Of a DNA stretch of 64,000 nucleotides, positions 63,309-64,000 are shown in pieces; within the stretch, counting starts at the first letter, position 1, and the number at the start of each line of letters is the position of its first letter. A program made the position numbers and the translations under genes. Source of the DNA: Pedobacter sp014947265. Its GTDB lineage: Bacteria > Bacteroidota > Bacteroidia > Sphingobacteriales > Sphingobacteriaceae. The notes beneath the pieces are model-generated. The model was not told the DNA's origin and made no database searches. It saw only the letters and a list, made by a program, of their open reading frames with translations. The stretch lies in NCBI RefSeq assembly GCF_014947265.1, contig NZ_JADCNK010000025.1, positions 9,730 to 73,729 of the forward strand, in the 5' to 3' direction.

Positions 63309-63428
63309 TTAATTTCTGCGTTTACTTTCTGGATAAGATCCATAGGCAGGACAAAGTTTAGAAGAACAAGATTCTAAAATGGTAATGGTGCAGAACACCG
63401 CCAATAATAAGATGGCTACTTTTTTCAT
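63309..63428 (-). CDS. 39-aa lipoprotein with CPAY motif
   Basis: ATG 63428 opens MKKVAILLLAVFCTITILESC, with lipobox LESC. After SSKL comes CPAYGSYPESKRRN and the stop at 63309. The signal is strong and the Cys-Pro-Ala-Tyr tail is seen in small lipoproteins of this phylum. No function is known. It is too short for standard gene callers but has a good start, signal and stop. Confidence 0.65.
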   Translation of the reverse strand: MKKVAILLLAVFCTITILESCSSKLCPAYGSYPESKRRN

Positions 63429-63480
63429 TGATCGGATAAATTTAAACCTCTAAGCTACAAATAATTATTAAAACGCAAGT

Positions 63481-63972
63481 TTAAATCTGTGCAGAAAAAT
63501 CAGCCATTTTAATCGCGGTAATTGCAGCTTCATCGCCTTTATTGCCATGCTTGCCGCCTGCACGATCTTGCGCCTGCTCTAAATTATTGGTGGTTAGCAC
63601 CCCAAAAATAACTGGTTTACTGTATTTAACGCCAACATTGGTTACACCTTGCGCTACTGCATCGCAAATAAAATCGAAATGTTTCGTGTCACCCTGTATC
63701 ACACAGCCTAAACAGATTACGGCATCTATATCGCTTCTTTTGCTCAATAAAATTTCGGCACCACCTGTTAATTCGAAACTTCCGGGTACAGGTAAAGAAA
63801 TTATATTTTCTTCAGCAACGCCATTTGCTAACAAGGTTTTTAATGCACCATTGTATAATGCACCGGTAATTTCAGCATTCCATTCGGCTACAATAATCCC
63901 GAATTTATAGTTTGCACCGCTGGGAACAGTGGTATGAGAGAAATCGGATAGATTTTTTAATTGTGTTGACAT
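63481..63972 (-). CDS. ribH: 6,7-dimethyl-8-ribityllumazine synthase
   Basis: 163 aa, normal length. FGIIVAEWNAEIT opens the fold with the aromatic that stacks on the substrate. LPVPGSFELTGGAEIL and ICLGCVIQGDTKHFDFICD follow with the active His in TKHFD, and FGVLTTNNLEQAQDRAGGKHGNKG binds phosphate. It condenses 5-amino-6-ribitylamino-uracil with dihydroxybutanone phosphate in riboflavin synthesis and forms pentamers or 60-mers. It begins close to the right edge of the window. Confidence 0.97.
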   Translation of the reverse strand: MSTQLKNLSDFSHTTVPSGANYKFGIIVAEWNAEITGALYNGALKTLLANGVAEENIISLPVPGSFELTGGAEILLSKRSDIDAVICLGCVIQGDTKHFDFICDAVAQGVTNVGVKYSKPVIFGVLTTNNLEQAQDRAGGKHGNKGDEAAITAIKMADFSAQI

Positions 63973-63976
63973 GGGG

Positions 63977-63984
63977 CAAAGATA
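63977..63984 (-). promoter_or_regulatory. -7 element of ribH
   Basis: Read on the minus strand, TATCTTTG is followed by CCCC and the ATG of ribH. It is a full match to TAnnTTTG and implies a leaderless or very short-leader mRNA. The -33 element would lie at or beyond the window edge. Confidence 0.55.
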
Positions 63985-64000
63985 ATGTTATGCCGCGAAT

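Overview
The window looks like chromosome from a Sphingobacteriaceae-type Bacteroidota, most like Pedobacter. This rests on gene content (SusC/SusD pair, DUF4249-type lipoprotein, macroglobulin/plug hybrid, YtxJ-type bacillithiol-associated protein), AT-rich intergenic DNA, several TAnnTTTG promoter elements with little Shine-Dalgarno signal, and many dispersed palindromic repeats. The species call is an inference.

Layout. 0-1.2 kb: 3' end of recO, then a tRNA-Val(UAC) cluster with two intact copies, one decayed copy and a small GIY-YIG nuclease gene whose 3' end merges into a tRNA-Val-like remnant. 1.5-6.5 kb: VOC protein, UbiA-like membrane protein, methyltransferase, thioredoxin-reductase-like flavoprotein and an APC amino-acid permease. 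6.6-12.2 kb: a cluster of three palindromes, then padR, a PspC-domain protein, an outer-membrane beta-barrel protein and a small lipoprotein. 12.3-12.9 kb: a roughly 232-bp tandem repeat. 13.2-15.9 kb: a large secreted protein combining a zinc-phospholipase-C-like domain with coiled coils. 16.2-20.4 kb: an accessory region that starts at tRNA-Lys(CUU). It carries a structured leader RNA in front of a RadC-like gene that lacks its catalytic motif, and an AT-rich minus-strand cassette: a 155-aa protein, a Ser/Thr kinase, an overlapping 52-aa peptide, a 232-aa possibly DarT-like protein and a zinc ribbon. I consider this the best candidate for an undescribed system.

20.8-41.8 kb: FUSC transporter, SGNH hydrolase and a beta-glucan-type utilisation locus (sensor-regulator, SusC, SusD, GH30, GH5) followed closely by a seven-heme cytochrome c, then a TonB receptor/DUF4249 pair and a 2-hydroxyacid dehydrogenase. 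42-51 kb, minus strand: a macroglobulin/plug protein, a nitroreductase, and mutL-rhomboid-rhomboid-EEP as a tightly packed group. 52-64 kb: an amidohydrolase overlapping a serine hydrolase, a 2OG-Fe(II) dioxygenase, msrA, mqo, a ytxJ-like gene and ribH.

How genes work together. In the glycan locus, SusC/SusD would import oligosaccharides released by GH30/GH5 under control of the propeller/HTH regulator. PadR probably controls the PspC and beta-barrel genes. Redox and repair housekeeping functions (recO, mutL, msrA, ytxJ, mqo) are scattered. Intergenic regions are rich in duplicated, mostly non-coding repeats. I saw no CRISPR array, insertion-sequence transposase, rRNA gene or phage structural gene.
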